Shown here piece by piece: positions 63,450 through 64,000 of a stretch of DNA of 64,000 nt; within the stretch, counting starts at the first letter, position 1; each line of letters starts with the position of its first letter. The position numbers and the translations under genes are program-made. Under the pieces are notes generated by a model. The model ran no database searches. It worked only from the letters and a program-made list of their open reading frames with translations, and was not told the DNA's origin. Origin of the DNA: Micropterix aruncella (lineage: Eukaryota > Arthropoda > Insecta > Lepidoptera > Micropterigidae); contig OX155952.1 of assembly GCA_944548615.1 (NCBI GenBank), forward strand, positions 24,709,417 to 24,773,416. The letters are read 5' to 3'.

Positions 63450-64000
63450 ATACGTAAGGTTTTAGGTTAAAAAACAATTATGAATTTTGTATTAGGCATC
63501 AAAGAGTTTCTATATAAGTATTTTGTTAAAGAAGTTTCTCAAGGTAACTTTTTCTCACAAGTAACTTATAGGTAATGTTAGAGAAGCGAGAGGTTCGTTT
63601 ATAAGTCCCCGTTCGTTTACGTTACCTCCGACCCCGTGCCCGAGAACAACTCTAATGCGGATATAATACGATGTATCTATTACGGCAAAGTTTCCGGCGA
63701 CACGGTAACTTTTACTAAGCTAGTGACTACAACTTGTTTTCTTCAAGAGTATACTTCATTACATACAACCACGTACGGTGTTTGAGAGTCATTGCTTCAA
63801 AAGGCTATTATTCTAATAACGTTGAAAAAGACGTATATATATCCATCTGATGATCTGTTATCGGAAATGCAACTACCGGATAATAATTACTGTTAAGAAT
63901 TTACTGTTGGAGCACAATAATACATTTCAAATTCAATAATAAAGAGGACTCTGCTAACTCATCAAACGTCAATACGAGTTATAAACATGTAAGTGCGGTC
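63450..64000. other. No recognised gene
   Basis: Single-copy-looking sequence; 63580-63660 is slightly richer in G+C (CCTCCGACCCCGTGCCCGAG) without a supported exon. Confidence 0.35.

Overview
The window is AT-rich, intron- and transposon-dominated nuclear DNA from an insect, most likely a moth or butterfly. That assignment is an inference. It rests on the Helitron starting TCTATACTAATATTATAAAG, a jockey-type LINE C-terminus, the repeats containing GAGGAGTTCCCTCG, and the tandem repeats ending in TTTCTCCTTTTATA, all of which I associate with Lepidoptera. No rRNA gene, true tRNA gene, CRISPR array, operon or other prokaryotic feature was seen. Almost every longer ORF is a transposon protein or its shadow.

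Host gene content is sparse and fragmentary. The best candidate is a + strand gene with a signal-peptide exon at 19246-19319 and a phase-matched exon at 20487-20548. Upstream on the same strand, 15135-15304 looks like the last coding exon of another gene, with an acidic serine-rich tail and two AATAAA signals. Weaker exon candidates are 2245-2351 (+), 12156-12295 (-), 22265-22440 (-) and 6776-6966 (-).

Layout: 0-10 kb holds a copy of an unclassified ~0.7-kb repeat (called repeat A here), a foldback element, a tRNA-derived SINE and LINE 3' remnants. 10.4-12.0 kb is a complete but dead Tc1-like element. 12.5-13.25 kb is a second repeat A copy with a target-site duplication. 15.3-16 kb is a LINE reverse-transcriptase fragment. 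18.1-18.8 kb is a tandem duplication. 21-26 kb holds more repeat A copies and a MITE filled with minisatellite. 27.8-30.5 kb is a head-to-tail pair of Helitrons on the minus strand. A further Helitron 5' end and N-terminal coding remnant lies at 31.7-32.9 kb. 33.8-34.7 kb is a long-inverted-repeat element.

The central feature (39.9-44.7 kb) is a nested insertion. An R1-clade non-LTR retrotransposon with an intact 1055-residue ORF2 and a 5'-truncated ORF1 sits inside a repeat A copy, with a 20-bp target duplication outside the LINE and a 10-bp duplication outside repeat A. Unoccupied repeat A copies in this same window show the empty site. 45-60 kb holds a SINE, a piggyBac-type MITE, a second Helitron family, jockey/RT remnants, ~570-bp tandem units, and a foldback element whose loop has expanded into four 28-bp hairpins. 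59.8-60.5 kb is a 127-129-bp tandem array. 60.6-63.4 kb is a 2.8-kb element with matching terminal repeats around a decayed transposase-like gene that itself carries a small MITE.

The mobile elements work as a layered record rather than a pathway. Candidates for something undescribed are repeat A with its R1-like occupant, the TTAA-type termini carrying paired palindromes at a fixed 43-bp spacing, and the hairpin-expanding foldback family.
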